This document shows, piece after piece, positions 21,129-29,866 of a stretch of 39,122 nucleotides of DNA. Both the position numbers and the translations under genes were made by a program. The number at the start of each line of letters is the position of its first letter. Position 1 is the stretch's first letter. Source of the DNA: DATEEW01 sp035273665 (GTDB taxonomy: Bacteria; Pseudomonadota; Gammaproteobacteria; Burkholderiales; SG8-39); assembly GCA_035273665.1 (NCBI GenBank), contig DATEOW010000102.1, positions 1-39,122 on the forward strand. Direction: 5' to 3'. The notes beneath the pieces were generated by a model that saw only the letters and a program-made list of their open reading frames with translations, was not told where the DNA came from and did no database searches.

Positions 21129-24100
21129 ATGATGCTCAATCAATTGTCGGCGGGACGCCCCGCCAACCTTTTTACCGCCCAATTTCTTGATTCGATGATG
21201 AGTGCGAAGTCCGACAGCATGCAGGTCCTCGCCGGGCGGGCAGGTCTTTTGCGCCATCGGATGCGCGTCTGGGCGGGCGGCCTGGCCGCCGATGGTTTTA
21301 CTCACAAGCTGGCGCTTTCATATTGGGCGATCGCCATTCTCGCGATTGCGCTGATGACATGGGTGCTCGAGCGCGATCTGGACGCGCGCGTCGAACAGCA
21401 AAGCCAAAAAATCCAAAGCCTTTCCTATGTCTTGCAAGAGCAGCTCGAACGGGCACTCACGCGGGCCGACAGCACGCTTCGTCAACTCGCCGAACAGGCC
21501 CGGCAACGTTCGGCCGGCGCGAACGACGCTTTGTTTGTTCAAAACCTCATGCGGGATACCGCCGAAGAGCGAGTGGAACATTTACGCGTCTTTTTCATCG
21601 GGCGGGACGGGAAGGTCACCGTCGATTCACTCGGAGTCATGCCGGTGCCGCTTGGCCAACCCCAAACGGATGTCGATTGGCATTTGCAAAACACCGAAGA
21701 GGTGAGTCGGTTAAGCGCGCTGCTGCATGACTCATCGACCGGGACCCGCATGTTGCCCGTTACGCGTCGTGTCAGCCGTAAGGACGGCAGTATGCTCGGT
21801 GTGTTCGGCTTGCTGCTGGATCTGCGCGAGTTCGAGCGCATGTACGCCGCCTTGCGTCTTGAACATGGTGGCGTGCGTCTCGTTCGGAACAACGACCAAG
21901 TGTTAGTCAGTTATCCCGCCTCGCCGCCCCAGACGCTTAGTAAAGGGCGCTCCTTAGAAAGGCTTTCTGGATCTGAAGGGGTGCAGCGGGCCGATGGGCA
22001 ACTCATCGCGGTGCGGGCACTCGAAGGGTGGCCGCTGAAAATCGTTGTGCAAAGCGATTTGAGCGCCGTGCGTCGCGATTGGTACGCGCAAGTGCTGCGA
22101 GTAGGCATTGCCCTAGTGATCGTCCTTGCCGCCACTTGGTTGATGTTGCGGCTTCTGCTGGAGCAGTTGCGGCGTATTGAAGCGGGCAACGAAGAACTCA
22201 AAGTGACGAAGTTCACGCTCGATCAGACGAGCGATGCAGTGTATTGGGTGAATACGGAAGGGCGCTTCGCCTTCGCCAATCCTGCGGCGGGTCGGCTCTT
22301 CGGTTTGTCGCCCACGCAGCTCTCTGAGACTCGTTTCGCGGACATATTCCCTCAATACGCCTCCGAGGAGGCTTTCAAACAGGCTTTCGATGAACTGCGC
22401 GCAGCGGGCAGTCGTGTTAGGCGGCTGCAATATCGCGGCCCGGACGGCGAGATGCGTCCCGCCGAAACACATGCGCGGCATATGCTTTATCGCAATCGTG
22501 AATATGCCTGCGTGGTGTTACGCGATTTCGGCGAACGCGAGATGGCCGATCGTGCGCTGCGTCAGAGCGAAGAACGTTTCGAGGCTGCGATTCGTGGTGC
22601 GGAGGTCGGCATATGGGAGTGGAATGTAGAGAGCGACCATATTTACCGTTCCCCTCAGCTCCTGGAAATGATGGGACTTGAGGAGGGCGACGCCCCGCCC
22701 GGACACTTGGCCTCTTTGGGCATGTTGGAAGCGGACGCTCAAGAACGGTTGCAGAAAGAGGTAGAAGAAGCGGTGCGAACGCGGACCCGTTTTGCAAGCG
22801 AGTTTCGCCGGGTCATGAAAGACGGCAGCACGCGCTGGTTTCGCGTTAGCGGCGCCGCGGTGTACGGCGAGGATGGCCATCCGAAGCGCTTAGCAGGTTC
22901 GCTGATCGATATCACCCAAAGTAAGCGAATTGAGCTGGCGTTACGCGCGGGGCAGATGCGCCGGCAAGTCATCTTCCAGCATTCGCCGCTCGGTATTCTC
23001 GTCACGCGCCGCTCCGACGGTCTGATCACAGAAGCGAACGACGCTGTGTTGCGTATGACCGGTTACAGCGCGGACCAGATGATCGGTCGGGACACCATCG
23101 AGCTTGGCTTTTGGAATAACCATGAAGAACGTGCGCAGGGCTTGGCGAACCTGCCCAACACGCGTGAACGCGCGTTCCGGCGTCCCGATGGTGAAATCGT
23201 ATATCTCTTGCAGGGTGTGGAACCGGTAGAGCTAGAAGGGGAGGCTTACCTGCTGACCAGCATGCAGGACGTAACGGAGCGGCGGCAGAAAGAACAGGCT
23301 TTACAGGCCAGCGAAGCACGCTTTGCGCGCTTGCTCGAGGTATCGCCTCTGGCTGTGCTGATTACGAGCCTCGACGACGGCCGCATACTGGACATCAACA
23401 GTGCTTTCACCGAAGTCACCGGTTTGTTGCCCGAAGACGTGACCAACCGTTTCGCGCAGGAGCTCGATATTTGGGCGGAAAGCGATATGTATGCGCAATG
23501 CGCTTATACGCTGACCGAGTATGGCCGAGTAGAGCCGCGCGATGTCGCGGTCCGGCGGAAGTCCGGCGCGATCGGTTACGTGGAATTGAGCGGCCTCTTG
23601 ATCGAGATCGATGATCAACCACGCGCACTAATGTTTATGCAGGACATTACCCAACGGAAGATCGCCGAGATTGAGCTTCTGCGTAGCCGCGAACGTCTCT
23701 CGCGGATCATCCACGCTAGTCCGACTGCGATGAGCACTACCGACCTCGAAACGCTGCGTGTCTTGGATGTCAACGACGCGTGGTTGAAGCTTTTCGGCTT
23801 GCAAAGAGAGGAAGCCATTGGCCGGGTATTTAATGAGTTCGGTGCCGATGCAGGTGAACGCAGTTGGCGCTTGGAGGCGCTGCGCCGCGGCGTGGGTCTG
23901 CGCGATGTGGATATCGAATGCGAGCGGAGGGATGGCGAGCGTTTCGAAACGCGTTGTTCTTTTGAAACGCTCGTGTTGGACGGTCGCATGGTCATGGTGG
24001 CGACCCTCACGGACATCACCGAACAGAAACGGGCCGAGCGCGAGCTGCGTCGTCGAGATCAGTTACTCCACCAAACCGGGACGGTGGCAAAGGTAGGTGG

Positions 24101-25529
24101 GTGGGAATTGGACCCGGAAACCGGCCGCATGGAATGGACCGAAGAACAATTCCGCCTTCATGGCATGGTCCCCGGCGGTACGGCGCCGTCGCTCGATGAG
24201 ATTCTGCTTCGCCACGATTTGGACGCGCGTGCGCAATTGACATCGGCGATCGATCGCGCCGTAAAGGAAGGCGAGCCCTTCGATCTCGAGCTACCTTTCA
24301 CTACCCGCCGAGGCTTGCAACGCTGGGGCCATATTCAAGGTGTCGCGGAGCGGCGTGAAGGAAGGACCATTCGTTTGTATGGGGCGTTCCAAGATGTCAC
24401 GGAACGTCGCCAACAAAGCGAATGGCTCCGCGAATCGGAAGCCCGTTTCGCACGCATTTTTGAAAGCACCCCGGCAGGGGTGGTCTTGTTCCGGCGGGAT
24501 GATGAATCCATCGTCGATGTCAATCCGGAAGCCTGTCGTATCTGCGGCTTCTCGCGCGAAAGCATTATCGGCATGAAGACGCGTCAGCTCGGCGCGGTTC
24601 TTTCTACTGCCGCCTTCGACCGTGCGACCAATCTGGGTTTGTCGCAGAGTTGGACGGTGCCTGAAGATTTTGCTTTCCGCGCGCCAGATGGCCGTACCGG
24701 TTACTTATCGATGTCCGCGTCGCTCTTTGAATACGGCGCCGAAACTCTGGTACTTGTGTTCGTACAAGATATTACCGAGCGCCGACGCGCCGCAGATGAA
24801 ATTCGCCGGCTTAACGAAACGCTCGAGCAGCGTGTTCGGGAGCGCACTGCGGAACTAGAGGCGGCCAACCGCGAACTGGAGTCCTTCAGCTATTCGGTTT
24901 CGCACGATTTGCGCGCGCCTTTGCGCGCGATGACCGGTTTCTCGACCATTCTAATGGACGAGCACGCGGCGAAGCTCAATGGCCAAGCGGTGGAATTGCT
25001 CAGTCGCGTGTCGGCGGCGAGTCAGCGCATGGCTGATCTCATCGATGCATTGCTGCAATTAGCGCGCGTTACACGGCAGCAAATGGAGCGTAGCGAAGTC
25101 GACTTGTCGATGATGGCGCAGGCAGTGATCAAAGACCTACGCGATGCAGAGCCGGAGCGTCAAGTGGAAATAAAAATTGCCGATGGCCTACGCGCGCATG
25201 CCGATCCGGCGCTCATCCGCAGTGTTTTGCAAAATCTTTTAGGCAATGCATGGAAGTACAGTGCCAAGAAAGCGAGCACGCATATCGAGTTTGATTGTGT
25301 GGAAATGGATCAGGAGCGCGTGTTCTGCATTCGCGACCGGGGTGCCGGTTTCGATATGCGCTATGCCGCGCGGCTCTTCGGCGCGTTTCAACGTTTGCAC
25401 AGCCCGAAGGAATTCGAGGGAACGGGGATTGGGCTCGCAACGGTAGAACGGATCGTACGCCGTCACGGCGGTCGCATCTGGGCGGAGGCTCAACCGCAGC
25501 AGGGCGCCGCATTCTATTTCACGCTTTAG
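21129..25529 (+). CDS. Membrane sensor histidine kinase with seven PAS domains
   Basis: About 1466 residues. An N-terminal membrane helix (about 61-80), a periplasmic region of about 240 residues that looks like a double-Cache sensor, and a second helix (about 323-345) are followed by roughly seven PAS domains starting near 362, 480, 611, 725, 855, 975 and 1098. Most end in a PAC-type DITERR-like linker. The C-terminus is a histidine kinase: H-box SVSHDLRAPLRAMTGF with H1259, N-box LQNLLGNAWKYS near 1366, then DRGAGFD and GTGIGLATVERIVRRHGGR. No receiver domain is fused. It should detect a small ligand or redox signal and phosphorylate a regulator that is not nearby. The frame is open from 20841, overlapping ccmA; ATG at 21129 (or 21132) follows a weak AGG and suits the membrane topology. 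It overlaps fliR tail to tail. Confidence 0.85.
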   Translation: MMLNQLSAGRPANLFTAQFLDSMMSAKSDSMQVLAGRAGLLRHRMRVWAGGLAADGFTHKLALSYWAIAILAIALMTWVLERDLDARVEQQSQKIQSLSYVLQEQLERALTRADSTLRQLAEQARQRSAGANDALFVQNLMRDTAEERVEHLRVFFIGRDGKVTVDSLGVMPVPLGQPQTDVDWHLQNTEEVSRLSALLHDSSTGTRMLPVTRRVSRKDGSMLGVFGLLLDLREFERMYAALRLEHGGVRLVRNNDQVLVSYPASPPQTLSKGRSLERLSGSEGVQRADGQLIAVRALEGWPLKIVVQSDLSAVRRDWYAQVLRVGIALVIVLAATWLMLRLLLEQLRRIEAGNEELKVTKFTLDQTSDAVYWVNTEGRFAFANPAAGRLFGLSPTQLSETRFADIFPQYASEEAFKQAFDELRAAGSRVRRLQYRGPDGEMRPAETHARHMLYRNREYACVVLRDFGEREMADRALRQSEERFEAAIRGAEVGIWEWNVESDHIYRSPQLLEMMGLEEGDAPPGHLASLGMLEADAQERLQKEVEEAVRTRTRFASEFRRVMKDGSTRWFRVSGAAVYGEDGHPKRLAGSLIDITQSKRIELALRAGQMRRQVIFQHSPLGILVTRRSDGLITEANDAVLRMTGYSADQMIGRDTIELGFWNNHEERAQGLANLPNTRERAFRRPDGEIVYLLQGVEPVELEGEAYLLTSMQDVTERRQKEQALQASEARFARLLEVSPLAVLITSLDDGRILDINSAFTEVTGLLPEDVTNRFAQELDIWAESDMYAQCAYTLTEYGRVEPRDVAVRRKSGAIGYVELSGLLIEIDDQPRALMFMQDITQRKIAEIELLRSRERLSRIIHASPTAMSTTDLETLRVLDVNDAWLKLFGLQREEAIGRVFNEFGADAGERSWRLEALRRGVGLRDVDIECERRDGERFETRCSFETLVLDGRMVMVATLTDITEQKRAERELRRRDQLLHQTGTVAKVGGWELDPETGRMEWTEEQFRLHGMVPGGTAPSLDEILLRHDLDARAQLTSAIDRAVKEGEPFDLELPFTTRRGLQRWGHIQGVAERREGRTIRLYGAFQDVTERRQQSEWLRESEARFARIFESTPAGVVLFRRDDESIVDVNPEACRICGFSRESIIGMKTRQLGAVLSTAAFDRATNLGLSQSWTVPEDFAFRAPDGRTGYLSMSASLFEYGAETLVLVFVQDITERRRAADEIRRLNETLEQRVRERTAELEAANRELESFSYSVSHDLRAPLRAMTGFSTILMDEHAAKLNGQAVELLSRVSAASQRMADLIDALLQLARVTRQQMERSEVDLSMMAQAVIKDLRDAEPERQVEIKIADGLRAHADPALIRSVLQNLLGNAWKYSAKKASTHIEFDCVEMDQERVFCIRDRGAGFDMRYAARLFGAFQRLHSPKEFEGTGIGLATVERIVRRHGGRIWAEAQPQQGAAFYFTL

Positions 25530-26287
25530 CGTAGCGGCCGTATCCCTTGTAGCAACATTTGTTCAAATACCGGCCCCATGAACGGCAGGGTCATCGCCAG
25601 CGCGATCATGCCGATCAATAGCGTCACCGGAAAGCCGATCGCGAAGATGTTCAATTGCGGCGCTACACGGGCTAGAACGCCCAAGGCGATGTTCAAAATG
25701 AGCATCGTCGCCAACACAGGCAGCGCAATATGCAAACCGAGCCGGAACATTTCGCCTCCTGCATGCGCGAGTGCGTTGAAGTCCGGCATGCTACCCAGCG
25801 ACGGATCAATAGGGAGCGTGTTAAAACTATCCACAACGCCGGCGATCATCAGCAGATGGCCGTTGACCGCAAGAAAGATCAGGGCGGCAACGGTGCTCAA
25901 AAAACTTCCAATAAGCGGTGTCTGCTCCCCTGTGCTCGGACTGATGAATCCGGCGAAGGAAAGACCCATTTGCAGGCCAATCAAATCTCCGGCCAACTCC
26001 AAGGCAGTGAAAACCAGGCGCATTGCGAACCCGATCGCGCCACCGATGAGCACTTGTTGAGCCATCAGCAATAAAGCATTGGGGTGCGAGAAGGAAACGT
26101 ATTGCTCGGGGGGGAGCAGCGGTGCGACGAGAATGGCGCCGATGAGACTGAAAGCGATTTTTGCCCGCGCCGGGACAGCCTGATCATGGAATATCGGCGC
26201 GGTCATGAACAGCGCGAGTATGCGCGCGAAGGGCCAGAGGTACATGCCGATCCAAAGATCGAGCTGTGAGGAGGTAATGGAGATCAT
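25526..26287 (-). CDS. fliR: Flagellar export gate protein FliR
   Basis: The 253-residue inner-membrane protein has about six hydrophobic segments and is part of the FliPQR export gate that sits in the MS ring and passes flagellar subunits. The recognised parts are the opening WPFARILALFMTAP, the middle GLQMGLSFAGFISPSTGEQ and the late segment NIFAIGFPVTLLIGMIALAM. The frame is open to 26386, but ATG at 26287 (MISITSSQLDLWIGMYLW) is the usual start. It is the last gene of the fliLMNOPQR unit, 29 bases after fliQ. Its TAA overlaps the stop of the sensor kinase gene on the other strand. Confidence 0.95.
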   Translation of the reverse strand: MISITSSQLDLWIGMYLWPFARILALFMTAPIFHDQAVPARAKIAFSLIGAILVAPLLPPEQYVSFSHPNALLLMAQQVLIGGAIGFAMRLVFTALELAGDLIGLQMGLSFAGFISPSTGEQTPLIGSFLSTVAALIFLAVNGHLLMIAGVVDSFNTLPIDPSLGSMPDFNALAHAGGEMFRLGLHIALPVLATMLILNIALGVLARVAPQLNIFAIGFPVTLLIGMIALAMTLPFMGPVFEQMLLQGIRPLR

Positions 26288-26316
26288 CGCGTCGGCTTTG
26301 CGATGGCTGTCCGAGA

Positions 26317-26586
26317 TCAGCCGATGACGAAGGGAATGCTTTCGATCAGCTGTCGCATGTATTCCACGAAAGTGGCCAGCATCCATGGGCCGGCGATGAC
26401 AAGTGCGGCGAAGAGGGCCAGCAACTTAGGAATGAAAGACAATGTCATCTCGTTGATCTGGGTGGCAGCCTGCAATACGGACACGAACAAACCGACGATC
26501 AAGGCGGTGAGCAACAGCGGCGCGGAGATCATCAAGGTCATTTGCAGCGCCTGTTGCCCGATGGTGAGAACGGTTTGCGAGTTCAT
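26317..26586 (-). CDS. fliQ: Flagellar export gate protein FliQ
   Basis: The 89-residue protein has two membrane helices and is the small subunit of the FliPQR gate; several copies surround the FliP/FliR pore. The sequence QALQMTLMISAPLLLTALIV and QINEMTLSFIPKL is characteristic. The frame is open to 26598; ATG at 26586, one base after the fliP stop, gives MNSQTVLTIGQQALQ, which matches the family. It is between fliP and fliR in the usual order. Confidence 0.96.
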   Translation of the reverse strand: MNSQTVLTIGQQALQMTLMISAPLLLTALIVGLFVSVLQAATQINEMTLSFIPKLLALFAALVIAGPWMLATFVEYMRQLIESIPFVIG

Positions 26587-26587
26587 C

Positions 26588-27349
26588 TCAAGTTCCAAAA
26601 CTTGCTACGAGCGTACCGAGCAGAAGGTTCCATCCGTCCACGAGCACGAAGAGCATCAATTTAAAGGGTAGCGAAATCAGCACCGGAGACAGCATCATCA
26701 TCCCCATCGACATCAGAACCGACGCCACAACCATGTCAATGATCAAGAATGGAATGAAGACCAGGAAGCCGATCTGGAACGCGGTTTTCAGTTCACTGGT
26801 AACGAAGGCCGGCACAACGACCCGAAGCGGCAAATCCTGTGTCGATTTCACCTGCGGTTGCTGAGCCAGTTTCATAAACAGCGCCAGGTCGGGTTCGCGC
26901 GTCTGCTTCAGCATAAAAGTCTTGATTGGATCTTCCGCCTTTCCCAAGGCATCGTTGAATGCGATCTTGTTTTCCGTATAGGGGACGTAGGCGTCCGCGT
27001 ACACTTTATCGAGGGTCGGCCCCATGATGAACAAGCTGAGGAACAACGCGAGGCCGATCAAAATCTGGTTGGGCGGAGAAGTTTGAGTTCCCAAGGCGTG
27101 ACGCAATAGCGACAACACAATAATGATTCGCGTGAATGAAGTCATCAGGAGCAGTACCGCCGGCAAGAACGCCAGTGCCGAAAGCGTAAGCAAGGTCTGG
27201 ATCGACAGGGTGTAGGTTTGGCCCCCTGCCGAATTCGGCGTGCTCGTTAGCGCCGGGATGCCGGTGGTCTGAGCGAGCACTTCAATCGGCATCAACATCG
27301 GTACGACAATCGCCGCAAAAGCGGCGATACGCGCAAGTCTTACGCTCAT
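26588..27349 (-). CDS. fliP: Flagellar export gate protein FliP
   Basis: This 253-residue protein is the main pore subunit of the flagellar export gate. It starts with a cleavable signal peptide (about residues 1-26, cleavage near VLAQ), as is normal for FliP. Four more membrane segments follow. Characteristic stretches are MTSFTRIIIVLSLLRHALG, the Pro-rich TQTSPPNQILIGLALFL, and FLVFIPFLIIDMVVASVLMS with MGMMMLSPV. The frame is open to 27604, but upstream residues are not family-like; ATG at 27349 overlaps the fliO stop by ATGA. Confidence 0.97.
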   Translation of the reverse strand: MSVRLARIAAFAAIVVPMLMPIEVLAQTTGIPALTSTPNSAGGQTYTLSIQTLLTLSALAFLPAVLLLMTSFTRIIIVLSLLRHALGTQTSPPNQILIGLALFLSLFIMGPTLDKVYADAYVPYTENKIAFNDALGKAEDPIKTFMLKQTREPDLALFMKLAQQPQVKSTQDLPLRVVVPAFVTSELKTAFQIGFLVFIPFLIIDMVVASVLMSMGMMMLSPVLISLPFKLMLFVLVDGWNLLLGTLVASFGT

Positions 27350-27747
27350 GCCCTGCCGCCTTTGCGGGCCTTTGCCAGCCACTCGGCGAATTTCGGTGCC
27401 ATAGGGGAAGGCGCAGCCGGTAGTTCTTGCTTCGCCATGGTGTGCAGCGCATGCACTTGCCCTGGCGCGACTCCGAGCACGAGCCACGTCTCGCCCACTT
27501 CGACGATTACAACGCGTTCTTTTGCGCCAACGGCAATGGCAGAAACACTTTTCAGTGCCTGGGTGCCCACACCCTGCAACTGCTGTGTGCGTTTGAGCAG
27601 CCATGCAGCGCCGGCAATGACCGCGAGCACGAGCAGTAAGGCAAAAAAAGACTGCAACATGGCGCCGACCGTGGAGGGAGCTGCCGCTTTCTCGGCAGCC
27701 AGGGACGCGGTCGGCATCGTTAATAGCAACAATAAAACGCGCATCAT
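27346..27747 (-). CDS. fliO: Flagellar protein FliO
   Basis: The 133-residue protein has an N-terminal signal-like segment, one membrane helix (about residues 34-52) and a short cytoplasmic domain (KERVVIVEVGETWLVLGVAPGQV is typical). FliO assists assembly of FliP into the export gate and is not part of the final pore. Sequence conservation is low in this family, so the call rests on length, topology, the TWLVLGVAPGQV pattern and the position between fliN and fliP. The ATG at 27747 overlaps the fliN stop by four bases; a second ATG follows at 27744. Confidence 0.9.
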   Translation of the reverse strand: MMRVLLLLLTMPTASLAAEKAAAPSTVGAMLQSFFALLLVLAVIAGAAWLLKRTQQLQGVGTQALKSVSAIAVGAKERVVIVEVGETWLVLGVAPGQVHALHTMAKQELPAAPSPMAPKFAEWLAKARKGGRA

Positions 27748-28151
27748 TTGCTTAGACGTCGGATCCGCTCCGAAGGCGTAATGATGTCGGTCAGTCGAAT
27801 GCCGAATTTCTCGTTCACGACGACGACTTCACCTTGGGCAATCAGACATCCGTTGACGAGAACATCCATTGGTTCCCCTGCCAGACCTTCAAGTTCCACT
27901 ACGGAGCCTTGGGCGAGCTGCAGAATATTTTTAATCGGAATTCTCGTGCGGCCTAGTTCCACTGTCAGCTGCACGGGAATGTCGAGAATCAGGTCGATGT
28001 CGTGCGACATCTCACCGGAAAGCGCCGTGGTGGAACGAGCAAGAGGTTCGAACACATTGGCGGCAGGTGTAGGCGCCGGTGTAGCGGCCTGTTCTGCAAG
28101 CGCTGCGCCCCAGTCGTCTTCGGCGTTCGTCGAGTTTTGATCATCAGCCAT
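27744..28151 (-). CDS. fliN: Flagellar motor switch protein FliN
   Basis: The 135-residue protein forms the lower C-ring with FliM and helps dock the FliH export complex. The N-terminal 55 residues are acidic, Ala/Pro-rich and probably flexible. The C-terminal SpoA domain (about 60-135) has ILDIPVQLTVELGRTRIPIK, then GSVVELEGLAGEPMDVLVNG and GEVVVVNEKFGIRLTDI, all characteristic. The frame is open to 28223; ATG at 28151 overlaps the end of fliM by eight bases and gives a normal length. Confidence 0.96.
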   Translation of the reverse strand: MADDQNSTNAEDDWGAALAEQAATPAPTPAANVFEPLARSTTALSGEMSHDIDLILDIPVQLTVELGRTRIPIKNILQLAQGSVVELEGLAGEPMDVLVNGCLIAQGEVVVVNEKFGIRLTDIITPSERIRRLSK

Positions 28152-29142
28152 TGTCTTCTCCCAAACTGTTTTCCTTGATTGAAACGGCCAGCACTTTTTC
28201 GATACGGACCGCATGGCGTCCATTCAAGGTGCCGTATTTGCATTCAAAAATGGGTACGCCGTCTACGGCGGCGACTACGCTCTCCGGTAAGTCCATCGGA
28301 ATGACGTCGCCGGGTTTCATGTTAAGCAGATTGCGCACGGTGGCGGGCATGTGAACGAGATTCGCGACCAGATCAACTTCGGCGATCTGGACTTGACGCG
28401 AGAGCATGCGCAACCACCGTTTATCCGGCTCGTAGCTGTCGCCCTGCATGCTTGAGTAAAGAATGTCGCGGATCGGTTCGACGGTGGAATAGGGCATGCA
28501 CACATGGACGCTGCCGCCAACCGAGCCAAACTCGATCTGAAAAGAGCTGGTGATCACGATTTCACTGGGGGTTGCAATGTTGGCAAACTGCGTGTGCATT
28601 TCCGAGCGTACGTAATCAAGCTGCAGGTCATAAACCGGTGCCCAAGCCTTGCGGTATTCATCGTTGATTACGGTCAGCATGCGTTGAATGATCCGCTGCT
28701 CCGTCTGCGTGAAATCACGGCCTTCGACGCGAGTATGAAAGCGGCCGTCACCCCCGAAGAGATTGTCCACGACCGCGAACACCAAGCTTGGATCGAAGAC
28801 CATCAGGCATGAGCCGCGCAAAGGGCGCATTTGCATGATGTTGATATTGGTCGGAACGACGAGATTGCGCATGAACTCGTTGTATTTTTGAACCTTGACC
28901 GGGCTTACTGAAATTTCGGGGTTGCGGCGCATAAAGTTGAATAAGCCAAGCCGCATCAGGCGAGCGAAACGCTCGTTGATGATCTCCAGCGTGGGCATGC
29001 GACCGCGAACGATGCGTTCCTGCGTCGCCAGATTGTAGGGGCGTGCGCCTTCAGTCGATTCGACTTGCTGGACTTCGTCCTGCTCGCCGGTGACCCCTTT
29101 GAGCAGCGCGTCGACTTCGTCCTGGGAAAGGAATTCGGACAT
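28144..29142 (-). CDS. fliM: Flagellar motor switch protein FliM
   Basis: The 332-residue protein is the central C-ring subunit that reverses the motor when phosphorylated CheY binds. The CheY-binding peptide LSQDEVDALL is at residues 5-14. The middle domain contains the GGDGR loop (FGGDGRFHTR) that interacts with FliG, and the C-terminal SpoA domain (about 250-320) pairs with FliN. Length is normal. The gene lies four bases after fliL and overlaps fliN. Confidence 0.97.
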   Translation of the reverse strand: MSEFLSQDEVDALLKGVTGEQDEVQQVESTEGARPYNLATQERIVRGRMPTLEIINERFARLMRLGLFNFMRRNPEISVSPVKVQKYNEFMRNLVVPTNINIMQMRPLRGSCLMVFDPSLVFAVVDNLFGGDGRFHTRVEGRDFTQTEQRIIQRMLTVINDEYRKAWAPVYDLQLDYVRSEMHTQFANIATPSEIVITSSFQIEFGSVGGSVHVCMPYSTVEPIRDILYSSMQGDSYEPDKRWLRMLSRQVQIAEVDLVANLVHMPATVRNLLNMKPGDVIPMDLPESVVAAVDGVPIFECKYGTLNGRHAVRIEKVLAVSIKENSLGEDNG

Positions 29143-29146
29143 CGTT

Positions 29147-29713
29147 CTATTGGATTACGAAGTTGGAGAAGTAGACGCTTTCAATGCCCTTGTTTGGTTC
29201 GGGCATCGACATCGGTTTACGCGCCTCGACCGCGATCTGCTCGGCAAGTTGTTGTTTGCCTTCGAGTGTCGCGATGTCCTTGGACTGTTTGGACGACAGA
29301 AGCAATAAAATGCCATTGCGAACACGAGGCATTTGGAGCTTCACTTCGTCCACGGCCTGTTGATCGGAAACTTCGAAGACGATACCCAGTTGCAAATAGT
29401 GGTCGCCATCGTCGTCGCGCAGATTTACAAGGAAGTTTTCAAGCGTGACGAATACCGGCGGCTTTCTCTCGCCGACTTGTTCTTCCGCGCCTTCTTCTTC
29501 AGCCGCAACTTCTTCTTCGCCTTCGGTGACATCCGGCTTGGGCTGAAGCGCATACCAGATCGCCGCACCGCCGCCACCGACTAAAAGCAGTGCGAGCAGA
29601 ATCAGGAGAATCAGTTTTTTCTTCGACTTCTTTCTCGGCAGCGAACCGTCCTCTGCGGGAGCTTCGTCCGCTTTGGCTTTGTCGCTTTTCGGTTTTTCCG
29701 CCTTCGTTGCCAT
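29147..29713 (-). CDS. fliL: Flagellar basal-body protein FliL
   Basis: The 188-residue protein has one N-terminal membrane helix (about residues 34-56) after a basic, Lys-rich cytoplasmic part, an acidic Glu-rich linker (about 62-80) and a periplasmic C-terminal domain. FliL rings surround the stators and support torque. Family segments are FVTLENFLVNLRDDDGDHYL and the final YFSNFVIQ. A good AAGGA ribosome-binding site precedes ATG 29713. It leads the fliLMNOPQR unit. Confidence 0.94.
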   Translation of the reverse strand: MATKAEKPKSDKAKADEAPAEDGSLPRKKSKKKLILLILLALLLVGGGGAAIWYALQPKPDVTEGEEEVAAEEEGAEEQVGERKPPVFVTLENFLVNLRDDDGDHYLQLGIVFEVSDQQAVDEVKLQMPRVRNGILLLLSSKQSKDIATLEGKQQLAEQIAVEARKPMSMPEPNKGIESVYFSNFVIQ

Positions 29714-29759
29714 GCCAATCCTTCTTCACACCGGGCCGCCTATGCGGCTATCTGAAAGG

Positions 29760-29787
29760 ATTATGGAAAAACGAGGGGCATGACCAA
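29760..29787 (-). promoter_or_regulatory. Candidate promoter of the fliLMNOPQR unit
   Basis: On the minus strand TTGGTC (29782-29787) and CATAAT (29760-29765) are separated by 16 bases, in the 153-base gap between fliK and fliL. A hairpin (GCCGC at 29735-29739 with GCGGC at 29744-29748) lies in the leader. I saw no clear sigma-28 or sigma-54 element. Read-through from fliK is also possible. Confidence 0.3.
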
Positions 29788-29866
29788 GCGATGAAAACGC
29801 ATACGAATCGGGCGCAATTCGAGCCTAGGAGAGGGAGCGCCGCAAAATGGGGGCAAAGTACCGTTA

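Noticed and set aside
22210..24820. Repeated segments in the sensor kinase considered as DNA repeats or a recombination product
   Set aside because: The similarity is at the protein level (PAS domains) with diverged bases; no long identical DNA repeats are seen.
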